In this document: one piece after another, positions 24,419 through 31,950 of the stretch
How positions within the stretch are numbered: the stretch's first letter is position 1
Layout: each line of letters starts with the position of its first letter
From: Asanoa sp040654855
GTDB taxonomy: Bacteria > Actinomycetota > Actinomycetes > Mycobacteriales > Micromonosporaceae
Direction: 5' to 3'
Assembly: GCF_040654855.1 (NCBI RefSeq)
Contig: NZ_JBFAIU010000035.1
Coordinates: forward strand, 1-35,643
DNA: 35,643 bases
Program-made: the position numbers and the translations under genes
The notes under the pieces: model-generated
Databases searched by the model: none
Told to the model about the DNA's origin: nothing
What the model saw: the letters and a program-made list of their open reading frames with translations, nothing else

Positions 24419-25957
24419 GTGACCCAGGTCGGCGAGGGCCAGGAGGCCGAAGAGGCCGCCACACCCCCCGTGCTGACCGTTGGGGCACCGCGCGTTGGTG
24501 AGGTGCTCGCGGACCGCTACGAGCTGGCCGAGCACATCAACGACGACGCCGCCGGCCGCCAGGTCTGGCAGGGCGTCGACGTGGTGCTGCGGCGCCCGGT
24601 CGCGGTCGTGCTGCGCTATCCCGGCGGCGACTCCGCGCAGGAGATGCTGCAGGCCGCGGTGACCGCCAGCCGGGTCATCCACCCCAACCTCGCGGGCGTC
24701 TACGACGCGATCGACGAGGAGACGCGCGCGTACGTCGTGCGCGAGTGGATCGACGGCGAAGCGCTGCGGGAGCTCGTGGTCGAGGAGCCTCTCGACGCCG
24801 AGCGCGCGACCTCGATCGCACACGCCGTCGCCAGTGCGGTGGCCGCCGTGCACGCCACCGGCATGGTGCACGGCAACGTCCACCCCGGCACCGTGATGGT
24901 CGCCGACGACGGGCGGGTCGTGCTCGCCGACGCCCGGGCGACCGAGGGCGACACACCCGACACCGACGTCCGCGCGATCGGCGGCATCCTCTACTTCGCG
25001 CTCACCGGGCACTGGCCGCACACCGAGGTCGGCCCGTCGTCGCTGCCCGACGCGGTGCGCGACGGCTCCGGTGCGATCGCGGCGCCCCGCATGGTGCGCG
25101 CCGGTGTGCCGGCGTACCTCGACGACCTGACCATGGACCTGCTCGACGAGCGCCTCGCGCTGCCGTCGGCCGACGTGCTGGCCGCCGAGCTCGACCGGCT
25201 CGACGTGGCCGCCGACGAGCCGTTCATCGTCGACGCCGGGCCGCTGCGCTTCTCGGCTACCGAAGACGGCCTGCCCGAGCAGCCGCCGGCCACTCGGCGC
25301 AAGCTGATCATCGGCGTGGCCAGCCTGCTGGTCATCGCGACCGTCGGGCTGCTGCTGGGCATCAGCGTGCTGGCCGACCGCGGCGACTCCGACAACGGCG
25401 CGACGCCCGGGCCGGGTGCCGCCGCGACCGCCACCAGCGATCCGACCGGCCAGGCCACCGCGCCGGCCGCGCCCAAGGCCGTGCCGCTCAGCCGCGACCA
25501 GGTCCGGATCGTCGACCCGGACGGTGACCGCAGAGAGCTGGGCGATGCGGCGCTGATGGTTGACGGCAAGCGCGACACCGCCTGGGAGAGCGACTCTTAC
25601 AAGAACCTGCCCTTCGGCGACAAGTCCGGCATGGGCGTGCTCATCAAGCTCCCGGAACCGACGGACGTCAGCTCGGTGCAGGTCAACCTGTCGGCGACCG
25701 GCGCGTCGGCCGCGGTGTTCACCGGCGAGGGTGACACCGGCAGCACCCGGGCGGGCGACCGGAAAATCATCGCCGACTACAAGAACCGGATCGGCGAGCC
25801 GATCGAGAACCACGAGGCGACCACGCTGACGTTCCAGGGCTTCCTGCCGGACCAGAAGCACCAGTACCTGCTGATCTGGTTCACGAAGCTGCCGACGACG
25901 TCCGAGGGCAAGCTTCGCCTGGAGATCCAGGAGATCACGGTCCAGGCACGAGGCTGA
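24419..25957 (+). CDS. Membrane pseudokinase with extracellular discoidin-like domain
   Basis: Residues 20-270 follow the Ser/Thr protein kinase fold (RYELAEHI at the start, VVREWIDGEALREL, LTGHWPHTEVGP), but key residues are lost. The VAIK lysine is absent (VAVVLRY). The HRD motif reads H151-G-N153, without the catalytic Asp. The DFG motif reads D171-A-R. It is therefore very probably a catalytically dead kinase. A membrane helix spans about 295-318, then a Thr/Ala/Pro linker, then an external domain with DTAWESDSY and VQVNLSATGASAAVF like F5/8 C-type carbohydrate-binding domains. This layout equals the C-terminal half of mycobacterial MviN, whose pseudokinase docks FhaA. The start is taken as GTG 24419 behind AAGGAGG (24408-24414); an ATG at 24386 in frame has a weaker site. 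Confidence 0.88.
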   Translation: MTQVGEGQEAEEAATPPVLTVGAPRVGEVLADRYELAEHINDDAAGRQVWQGVDVVLRRPVAVVLRYPGGDSAQEMLQAAVTASRVIHPNLAGVYDAIDEETRAYVVREWIDGEALRELVVEEPLDAERATSIAHAVASAVAAVHATGMVHGNVHPGTVMVADDGRVVLADARATEGDTPDTDVRAIGGILYFALTGHWPHTEVGPSSLPDAVRDGSGAIAAPRMVRAGVPAYLDDLTMDLLDERLALPSADVLAAELDRLDVAADEPFIVDAGPLRFSATEDGLPEQPPATRRKLIIGVASLLVIATVGLLLGISVLADRGDSDNGATPGPGAAATATSDPTGQATAPAAPKAVPLSRDQVRIVDPDGDRRELGDAALMVDGKRDTAWESDSYKNLPFGDKSGMGVLIKLPEPTDVSSVQVNLSATGASAAVFTGEGDTGSTRAGDRKIIADYKNRIGEPIENHEATTLTFQGFLPDQKHQYLLIWFTKLPTTSEGKLRLEIQEITVQARG

Positions 25958-25998
25958 GTCCCGGCTCGACCGGCCCGCGAGGCATAGCGCCGCGACGA

Positions 25999-26004
25999 TA
26001 AGGT
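25999..26004 (+). promoter_or_regulatory. Candidate -10 for a leaderless sigM transcript
   Basis: TAAGGT ends 6 nt before the sigM GTG, placing transcription start at the start codon. The same bases (AAGGTG) could instead act as a weak Shine-Dalgarno, so the two readings compete. Confidence 0.35.
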
Positions 26005-26010
26005 GCAGCC

Positions 26011-26694
26011 GTGACCGCCGGCCGGCGCGACCCAGATCCCCTCGACGTGCCTGACGACGAGGCGTTGCTGCGCGCCCATGTCGCCGGTGACCCGGACGCG
26101 TTCGCCGAGCTGTTCCGCCGCCACCGCGACCGGCTCTGGGCGGTGGCGATGCGCACCGTCGGCGACCGGGAGGACGCGGCCGACGCCCTGCAGGAGGCGC
26201 TGCTGTCCGCGCACCGCGCGGCACCGCGGTTCCGCGGCGACTCGGCCGTCACCACGTGGCTGCACCGGATCGTCGTCAACTGCTGCCTCGACCGGATCCG
26301 GCGGCGCCAGGCCCATCCGACGGTGCCGCTGCCGGACGGCAACGCCGACCCCGACCGGCCGACCGGCGTCGAGCCCGCGGCGCCGGCCACCGACCACGAC
26401 ACGGCGCTGGTGGTGCGGCAGGCCCTGGCCCGGCTGCCCGAGGACCAGCGGGCGGCGCTGGTGCTGGTCGACGTGCAGGGCTACCCGGTCGCCGAGGCGG
26501 CCGTCCTGCTCGGGGTCGCCGAGGGCACCGTGAAGAGCCGCTGCTCGCGGGGGCGGGCGCGGCTGGCGTTGCTGCTCGGACACCTGCGACCGGGCACGGC
26601 CGGCGCCGGCGTGCGGTCCGCCACCGCACGGAACCGGCCGCCCGGCGATGACGTCCGATCAGTGACCGACAACAGCGGGGAGGGGGTGTCATGA
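26011..26694 (+). CDS. sigM: ECF RNA polymerase sigma factor SigM
   Basis: This is an extracytoplasmic-function sigma factor that directs RNA polymerase to stress promoters. The 227-residue product has region 2 (DPDAFAELFRRHRDRLWAVA, then DREDAADALQEALLSAHR, FRGDSAVTTWLHRIVVNCCLD). A linker follows, then region 4 (LPEDQRAALVLVDVQGYPVAEA, then GVAEGTVKSRCSRGRARLA). About 45 disordered residues follow region 4. It overlaps the next gene by 4 bp (ATGA), the usual translational coupling of sigma and anti-sigma pairs. The order sigM / anti-sigma / trxB / trxA / cwlM is the same in mycobacteria and supports the name. Confidence 0.94.
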   Translation: MTAGRRDPDPLDVPDDEALLRAHVAGDPDAFAELFRRHRDRLWAVAMRTVGDREDAADALQEALLSAHRAAPRFRGDSAVTTWLHRIVVNCCLDRIRRRQAHPTVPLPDGNADPDRPTGVEPAAPATDHDTALVVRQALARLPEDQRAALVLVDVQGYPVAEAAVLLGVAEGTVKSRCSRGRARLALLLGHLRPGTAGAGVRSATARNRPPGDDVRSVTDNSGEGVS

Positions 26695-27914
26695 GCGAGG
26701 TTGATTTTGACCTGCTGGCCGACTACGTCGGCGGCGCGCTCGCCGGCACTCCCGACGAGGCGCGGGTGGCGGGGCTGGTCGCCACCGATGCGGTCTGGGC
26801 CGCTGAGCATGCGGCGCTGGTGGCGGCGCTCGCCAACACGGCTGATGACCTGTTCGTGTACGCGGCGTCCACCAACGAGCCGATGCCGGACGAGGTGGCG
26901 GTGCGGCTGTTGGCCGCGCTCCCTAGGCCGGCGGCGGCTGAGCCCGCGGGCGTGGCGATGGCCGAGCCGGCGGACATCGCGGCGGCTGAGCGCACGGACG
27001 CTGTGGCGGCTGAGCCGGCGGACGCTGTGACAGCCGAGCCCGCAGACGCTGTGACAGCCGAGCCCGCAGACGCTGTGACAGCCGAACCCGCAGACGCTGT
27101 GACAGCCGAACCCGCAGACGCGGCAGGGGCTGAGCTCGGGGCGGCAGCGACTGGCGCGACTAGCGCTGCCGCGGCTGGTCCTGAGGGCGCGGTGGCTGAG
27201 CATGACGGGGCTGACCGTGAGGCAACTGAGCCTGGGGCCGCCCCGGCCGAGTCCGTAGCCGTGCCCGGGCAGGGCGGCGGGCGACGTGGCCCGCATGCGC
27301 GTCGTCCCGAGGGCGGCAGTGGTCGGCCGCCCGGTCGGGCGGGCGCGACGACCCGCCGGCGGCGGGCGCGCTGGCTGGCCTGGGCCGCGCCGGCACTCGT
27401 GGCGGTGATGGTCGCGGCGCTCGCCGGGGTGTGGATCAGTCAGTCGGCGCGTACGGGCACGACGGGCACCAACTCGGCGGCGGGCGGGGCGGCCGACTCG
27501 GCTGCCGCGGCGCCGGAGGCGGCGAGCGTGCCGCGGTACAACACGGGGACCGACTACAACAGCGCTTCGGTGGCAGGCGGTTTCGGCGCGGACCGGCAGA
27601 CCCTCTCGTCCAAGTCGCCGGCGACGTTCCAGTCGGACGGTCGCGCCAGCCAGGAGAGCTCGGCCAAGGCGGTCAGTCCTGAGCTGGCTCGGCTCGGGAT
27701 GGGGGCCGCCCTCGCGGTCTGCTTCGACGCGATCGCCAAGGAGCTCGGCCAGGGGCCCATCGTCGTGTCGGCCGCGGACTTCGCCTCGTACGACGGCCGC
27801 CCTGCTGTGATCGTGTTCTTCACCGACGCCAGTGGTGCGCAATGGGGCTGGGCGGTCGGCCCGGATTGCGGACCGGGCGGCACGGACGAGCTGTTCCATT
27901 CCCGAGTAGGGTGA
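26691..27914 (+). CDS. Anti-sigma factor for SigM, transmembrane
   Basis: The role is inferred mainly from context: it overlaps sigM by 4 bp. Residues 1-85 (DFDLLADYVGGALAGTPDEARVAGL, then AALVAALANTADDL) are helical and would bind the sigma factor. They lack the His-Cys-Cys set of zinc anti-sigma factors. Residues 85-225 are low-complexity, with tandem AEPADAVT repeats and a basic stretch. A membrane helix lies at about 228-249 (WLAWAAPALVAVMVAALAGVWI). The external domain of about 155 residues contains one CFDAIAKELG and one DCGPGG cysteine, which could pair. The repeat region makes the protein longer than typical RsmA/RslA anti-sigma factors. Confidence 0.85.
   Translation: MSEVDFDLLADYVGGALAGTPDEARVAGLVATDAVWAAEHAALVAALANTADDLFVYAASTNEPMPDEVAVRLLAALPRPAAAEPAGVAMAEPADIAAAERTDAVAAEPADAVTAEPADAVTAEPADAVTAEPADAVTAEPADAAGAELGAAATGATSAAAAGPEGAVAEHDGADREATEPGAAPAESVAVPGQGGGRRGPHARRPEGGSGRPPGRAGATTRRRRARWLAWAAPALVAVMVAALAGVWISQSARTGTTGTNSAAGGAADSAAAAPEAASVPRYNTGTDYNSASVAGGFGADRQTLSSKSPATFQSDGRASQESSAKAVSPELARLGMGAALAVCFDAIAKELGQGPIVVSAADFASYDGRPAVIVFFTDASGAQWGWAVGPDCGPGGTDELFHSRVG
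27009..27128 (+). repeat. 24-bp in-frame tandem repeats in the anti-sigma gene
   Basis: Units start at 27009, 27033, 27057, 27081 and 27105 and encode AEPADAVT. Units two to four are identical or differ by one base; the fifth is degenerate. A still more diverged copy precedes them. The repeats lie in the cytoplasmic linker between the sigma-binding part and the membrane helix. Confidence 0.92.
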
Positions 27915-27966
27915 CGGGTGACGACCTCGGACAGACCGGACGCGCGGCGTGAGGTTGTCCACCCAC

Positions 27967-27994
27967 GGGAATCCTTGCCTCGTACCATGACGTT
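27967..27994 (+). promoter_or_regulatory. SigR-type (thiol-stress) promoter of trxBA
   Basis: GGGAAT at 27967-27972 is followed after 19 nt by GTT at 27992-27994. This matches the GGAAT-N18/19-GTT consensus of actinobacterial SigR (mycobacterial SigH). The start of trxB is 40 nt downstream, a normal leader with its own GGGAG. trxBA is a classical SigR target in Streptomyces. A SigM-type ECF promoter is an alternative reading. Confidence 0.75.
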
Positions 27995-28034
27995 CTTCCA
28001 GGTGCGAGGAACGCCATAACTTCGGGAGACGGCA

Positions 28035-28988
28035 GTGGACGAGGTCCGCAACTTGATCATCATCGGCTCTGGTCCGGCCGGTTACACGGCTGCGGTGTAC
28101 GCCGCCCGAGCCAACCTGAACCCCCTGGTGATCGAGGGTGTGCAGTCAGGTGGCGCGCTGATGACCACCACCGAGGTGGAGAACTTCCCCGGTTTCCCGG
28201 ACGGCATCCTGGGCCCTGAGCTGATGGACGCCATGCGCAAGCAGGCGGAGCGGTTCGGCGCCGAGTTCCTGACCGACGACGTGACCCGGGTCGAGCTCGT
28301 CGACAGCGGGCAGCTGGGCTCCGGCGTGACCCAGGCGGTCTACGTCGGCGAGACGGTCTACCGGGCCAAGGCGGTCATCCTCGCCACCGGCTCCGCCTGG
28401 CGGCCGCTCAACGTCCCGGGCGAGCAGAAATATCTCGGCCACGGCGTCTCGTCCTGTGCCACCTGTGACGGCTTCTTCTTCCGCGGCCAGGACATCGTGG
28501 TCGTCGGCGGCGGCGACTCCGCGATGGAGGAGGCGAGCTTCCTCACCCGGTTCGCCGCGAACGTGACGATCATCCACCGCCGCGACGAGTTCCGCGCGAG
28601 CAAGATCATGGCGCAGCGGGCGCTGACCAACCCGAAGATCAAGGTCGAGTGGAACTCCATCGTGACCGAGGTCCTCGGCGAGGACGGCAAGGTCACCGGC
28701 GTGAAGGTGCACAACGTCCACAACGGCGAGGCCAAGGAGCTGCCGGTCGCCGGCGTCTTCGTGGCGATCGGCCACGACCCGCGCAGCGAGCTGTTCCGCG
28801 GCCAGATCGACATGGACGAAAACGGGTACGTGAAGGTGGCCGCGCCGACCACGCACACCAGCCTGCCGGGCGTGTTCGCGGCCGGCGACCTGGTCGACCA
28901 CACCTACCGGCAGGCGATCACCGCAGCCGGCACGGGCACCGCGGCGGCTCTCGACGCCGAGCGGTTCATCGCCGCCCTGGAAGTCTGA
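28035..28988 (+). CDS. trxB: Thioredoxin reductase
   Basis: This FAD enzyme passes electrons from NADPH to thioredoxin. The 317-residue product has the family length. It carries an N-terminal FAD-binding IIGSGPAGYTAAVYAAR, the redox pair C141-A-T-C144 in SSCATCDGFFF, NADPH-binding VVGGGDSAMEEASFL followed by HRRDEFRAS, and C-terminal GVFAAGDLVDHTYRQAITAAGTG. The GTG start has GGGAG six bases upstream. A SigR-type promoter lies 40 nt before it, and trxA follows after 99 nt. Confidence 0.98.
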   Translation: MDEVRNLIIIGSGPAGYTAAVYAARANLNPLVIEGVQSGGALMTTTEVENFPGFPDGILGPELMDAMRKQAERFGAEFLTDDVTRVELVDSGQLGSGVTQAVYVGETVYRAKAVILATGSAWRPLNVPGEQKYLGHGVSSCATCDGFFFRGQDIVVVGGGDSAMEEASFLTRFAANVTIIHRRDEFRASKIMAQRALTNPKIKVEWNSIVTEVLGEDGKVTGVKVHNVHNGEAKELPVAGVFVAIGHDPRSELFRGQIDMDENGYVKVAAPTTHTSLPGVFAAGDLVDHTYRQAITAAGTGTAAALDAERFIAALEV

Positions 28989-29087
28989 TCTTCAACCGGG
29001 CGTGAGTCCGGACACGACATGCAGCCGGGTGTTCCCGGAAACTACATACTTGCTTCAGCAATCGTTCGGCCCGGAGGAGGGTTTCAG

Positions 29088-29411
29088 GTGGGATCGACCA
29101 AGTCGGTGACGGACGCCAACTTCGTCAACGATGTTCTGCAGGCGGACACCCCCGTACTCGTCGACTTCTGGGCTGAATGGTGTGCGCCCTGCCGCAAGGT
29201 CGAGCCGCTGCTCGAGGAGATCGCCAACGAGATGGGCGACAAGGTCCGGATCGTCAAGCTCAACATCGACGAGAACCCGGAGACCGCGCGCGCCTACCGC
29301 GTGATGTCGGTGCCGACACTGACCGTGTTCAAGGGCGGCGAGCCGGTGCAGTCCGTGGCCGGTGCACGACCCAAGGGTGACCTGGTCAAGCTCATTGAGG
29401 CCGCATTCTGA
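29088..29411 (+). CDS. trxA: Thioredoxin
   Basis: This small protein reduces disulfides in the cytoplasm. The 107-residue product has the classical length. The active site W-C32-A-P-C35 sits in VDFWAEWCAPCRKVEP, and the cis-proline loop is SVPTLTVFKGGE. The site has Ala where most thioredoxins have Gly (WCGPC), which may shift its redox potential. The start is GTG 29088, seven bases after GGAGGAGG; a longer open frame from 29019 has no homology. It is paired with trxB and followed by a strong hairpin. Confidence 0.97.
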   Translation: MGSTKSVTDANFVNDVLQADTPVLVDFWAEWCAPCRKVEPLLEEIANEMGDKVRIVKLNIDENPETARAYRVMSVPTLTVFKGGEPVQSVAGARPKGDLVKLIEAAF

Positions 29412-29425
29412 CCTAGTTTTTCGAC

Positions 29426-29456
29426 ACGCCCCCGCGTCGCGTGGATGCGGGGGCGT
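29426..29456 (+). terminator. Hairpin terminator after trxA
   Basis: ACGCCCCCGC and GCGGGGGCGT form a perfect 10-bp stem around an 11-nt loop, 14 nt past the trxA stop. Outer GACA/TGTC pairing across a bulge can extend it. It separates trxBA from cwlM. Confidence 0.8.
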
Positions 29457-29554
29457 TGTCGTGCCCGGCGCCGTCTCACGATCCTTCCGGCCCTGGCCAG
29501 GCGGCCACGATAGGCTCCGGAAGCGCGGCTTGCGTCACCCGGAGGAGGTAGTCC

Positions 29555-30739
29555 GTGCGTGTAGTCCGACGTGGAGACCGTGGTCCCGCGGTCACCGAGA
29601 TCCGTGGCATCCTCGTCGGCCTCGGGCTGATCCCGGGCGCACACGCCACCACGCCGGGCTCCGAGTTCGAGTCGAGCGACTTCGACGACGCGACCGAGCA
29701 GGCGGTGCGGGCGTTCCAGCAGAGCCGCGGTCTGAGCGTCGACGGCGCGGTCGGTGCGGAAACATGGCGGGCCCTGGTCGCGGCGCGGTGGCGGCTCGGC
29801 TCGCGGACCCTCTACCAGGCCATCCCGGAGCCGCTGACCGGCGAGGACGTGCGGACCCTGCAGGAACGACTGCTCGAGATGGGGTACGACGTCGGGCGCG
29901 CGGACAGCGTTTACGGAGCGCGTACCGCCCGGGCGGTGGCGCAGTTCCAGCGCGAGGTCGGGCTAGCCCCCGACGGCGCGTGCGGCCCGCAGACCATGCA
30001 CGCGCTGCGCCGGCTGGGCCGCAAGGTGACCGGCGGTCGCCCGCAGTGGCTGCGCGAGTCGGACGCCTTCCGGCACTCGGGCCCCAACCTGGTCGGCAAG
30101 ACGGTGATCGTCGACCCGGGCCACGGCGGCCCGGACCTCGGCGTGGTGGTCCCGGACGGCAAGCTGCGGTGGACGGAGGCGGAGCTGGCCTTCGACATGG
30201 CGGCACGGCTGGAGGGCCGACTCGCCGCTGCCGGGATGCGGGTGCACCTGACCCGCGGCCCCGCGCCGGTTGCCGAGCTGACGGACCTGGAGCGGGCCCA
30301 GCTGGCGAACGAGCTGGGCGGTGACCTCTTCATCTCGCTGCACATCGACGGCCACGCGAACCCGGAAGCGGACGGGGTGGCGACGTACCACTACGGCACC
30401 AACCACGGTTCCTCGTCGACGGTGGGCGAGCGGCTGGCGGGCCTGGTGGAGCGGGAGATCGTCGCGCGGACGGGGTTGCGCAACTGCCAGACCCACGCGA
30501 AGACGTGGGAGCTCTTGCGCCTGACCAAGATGCCGGCTGTACGCGTTGAGGTCGGCTATCTGACCTCGCCCGGTGACCGGGAGAAGCTGGTGGATCCGCG
30601 CTTCCGGGACACGGTGGTCGAGGCTGTGGTGGCCGCGGTGCAGCGGATGTACTACCCGATCGACCAGGACGTGCCGACCGGGTCTATCGACGTGCGGGAG
30701 TTGCGGGCCGCGATCGCCGCCGCCACCGCGACAGCCTGA
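29555..30739 (+). CDS. cwlM: CwlM-type N-acetylmuramoyl-L-alanine amidase homologue
   Basis: The 394-residue product has two peptidoglycan-binding repeats (residues 5-70 and 90-155). An amidase_3 domain follows from about residue 180, and a short tail ends it. The zinc-amidase residues appear intact: H190 (DPGHGG), E208 (WTEAE), H263 (SLHIDGH) and E332 (VEVGYL). There is no signal peptide, so the protein should be cytoplasmic, as is mycobacterial CwlM. There it is phosphorylated by PknB, stimulates MurA and, unphosphorylated, associates with MurJ. The position after trxBA is the same. The GTG start has GGAGGAGGT five bases upstream. Whether this homologue hydrolyses cell wall or is regulatory cannot be seen; location argues for the latter. 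Confidence 0.93.
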   Translation: MRVVRRGDRGPAVTEIRGILVGLGLIPGAHATTPGSEFESSDFDDATEQAVRAFQQSRGLSVDGAVGAETWRALVAARWRLGSRTLYQAIPEPLTGEDVRTLQERLLEMGYDVGRADSVYGARTARAVAQFQREVGLAPDGACGPQTMHALRRLGRKVTGGRPQWLRESDAFRHSGPNLVGKTVIVDPGHGGPDLGVVVPDGKLRWTEAELAFDMAARLEGRLAAAGMRVHLTRGPAPVAELTDLERAQLANELGGDLFISLHIDGHANPEADGVATYHYGTNHGSSSTVGERLAGLVEREIVARTGLRNCQTHAKTWELLRLTKMPAVRVEVGYLTSPGDREKLVDPRFRDTVVEAVVAAVQRMYYPIDQDVPTGSIDVRELRAAIAAATATA

Positions 30740-30831
30740 TCCGCGCGCCGTCCGCAGGCTGGCCCACGAACAATCGACCTTTGCGGCGGCGCTCTTCGGT
30801 TCCGCTGCGATAGTGCCTCAGCCAACCCAAC

Positions 30832-31720
30832 CGTGCCCGCAGGCTGCTACGGCTCCCGCAGGGCACCCGGGCGGGCGGTCGCTGGCCTCGCCGGGATCCC
30901 CGGGAGCTGCCGAGCCGTTGCTGCGGCGCCGCGAGCTGCGTCCAGGACGGCCATGGCCCCGATCTTCGCTGCGGCGATATCGGGGGTGGCGGTAGCGCCG
31001 CGATCCTTCAAGAGTTGTCCAGGCGTGCCCGCAGGCTGTTACGACTCCTGCCCGGGCATCCGGGCGGTGGTCGCTGGCCTCCCGCGATCCCCCAGAGCTG
31101 CGAGCCGCCGCTGCGCGCCGCGAGCTGCGACCAGGACCCGGCGGCGATGGCCGACAATGGCGCGATATTCGGGAGTGGCGGCAGTGGCGCGGTCCCCTCA
31201 CGAGCTGCCCAGGCGTCGCTCCAGCGCCGCAAGCTACCTCTAGAACGCCGCGGCTACGGCCGACCTTGCCTGCCGCGATCGAGCGTTGCAGCAGCGCCCG
31301 CGGTCCCCTCACGAGCTGCCCAGGCGTCGCTGCGGCGCCGCGAGCTACCTCTAGGACCCCCGCAGCCACGGCCCGACCGTTGCCTGCGACGACACAGGGG
31401 AGTGAGGTCAGCGCCGCGATCCCTCAAGAGCTGCCCAGGCATCGCTGCAGCGCCACGCGCCGCCGGCCACGGCCGGCCTTGCCTGCCGCGACCTTCGGCG
31501 GGTTTGCGGCAGCGCCGCGAGCTGCCTCCAGGACCTTGCCGTCACGGTCCGGTTGGGCGGCTGCGATATTCGGGGCTTGCGGCAGCACCCGTGATGCTGC
31601 CTAGGCGTCGCTGCGGCGCCACGGGCTGCTCCCAGGACCCCGCGGCCGCCGCCCGGACCTGGCCTGCCGCGACATTCGGCGGGTTTGCGGCAGCACCGGC
31701 GGTCTGGATCGAGAAGGGCT
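30832..31720. repeat. Noncoding mosaic repeat array between cwlM and the GNAT gene
   Basis: At least four motifs recur in a fixed order. B resembles GCGATATTCGGGAGTGGCGG and occurs near 30975, 31163, 31490, 31564 and 31671, more weakly at 31278 and 31389. A resembles GAGCTGCCCAGGCGTCGCTG, near 31011, 31202, 31313, 31428 and 31592. C resembles GCGAGCTACCTCTAGGACC. D is a GCCACGGCCGACCTTGCCTG-like block. Spacing between A copies is about 190, 111, 116 and 161 bp. A larger segment at 30832-30950 recurs 192 bp later. Frames on both strands stay open only because of the GC content. The remaining sequence to 31950 shows nothing recognisable. Confidence 0.8.
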
Positions 31721-31950
31721 CCGACACCGGACGCTGTTCCGCGGCATCGCTGTAGGGCGGTCGCCGGGCGGCAAGCCGTCACAGCGGGCGTTGCGGCAGC
31801 TCCGCGGGCGGTCTAGAGGCGCGGTGTTTCCGGTTGTGTGTCGCGCGCCTGGCAGCGAAGCGGAGCGAGCGGTGTCCGGCGGGAGCGACGGTCGTGCCCC
31901 CGGCGGACCCGGGACCATCTCTTGATCTTCGTCTGTCGCTCTCGCCCGGG

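Noticed and set aside
26481..27962. 493-aa minus-strand open frame
   Set aside because: It is antisense to sigM and its anti-sigma gene, and its CGLGCHSV-like repeats are simply the reverse reading of the 24-bp repeats.
30818..31369. 183-aa minus-strand open frame in the repeat array
   Set aside because: It repeats only because the DNA does. Blocks are read in different frames along the array and no start signal is present.
31015..31755. 246-aa plus-strand open frame in the repeat array
   Set aside because: Composition is Arg/Pro/Ala-rich, as in any open frame of this GC content. It has no domain, no ribosome site and follows repeat blocks in changing frames.
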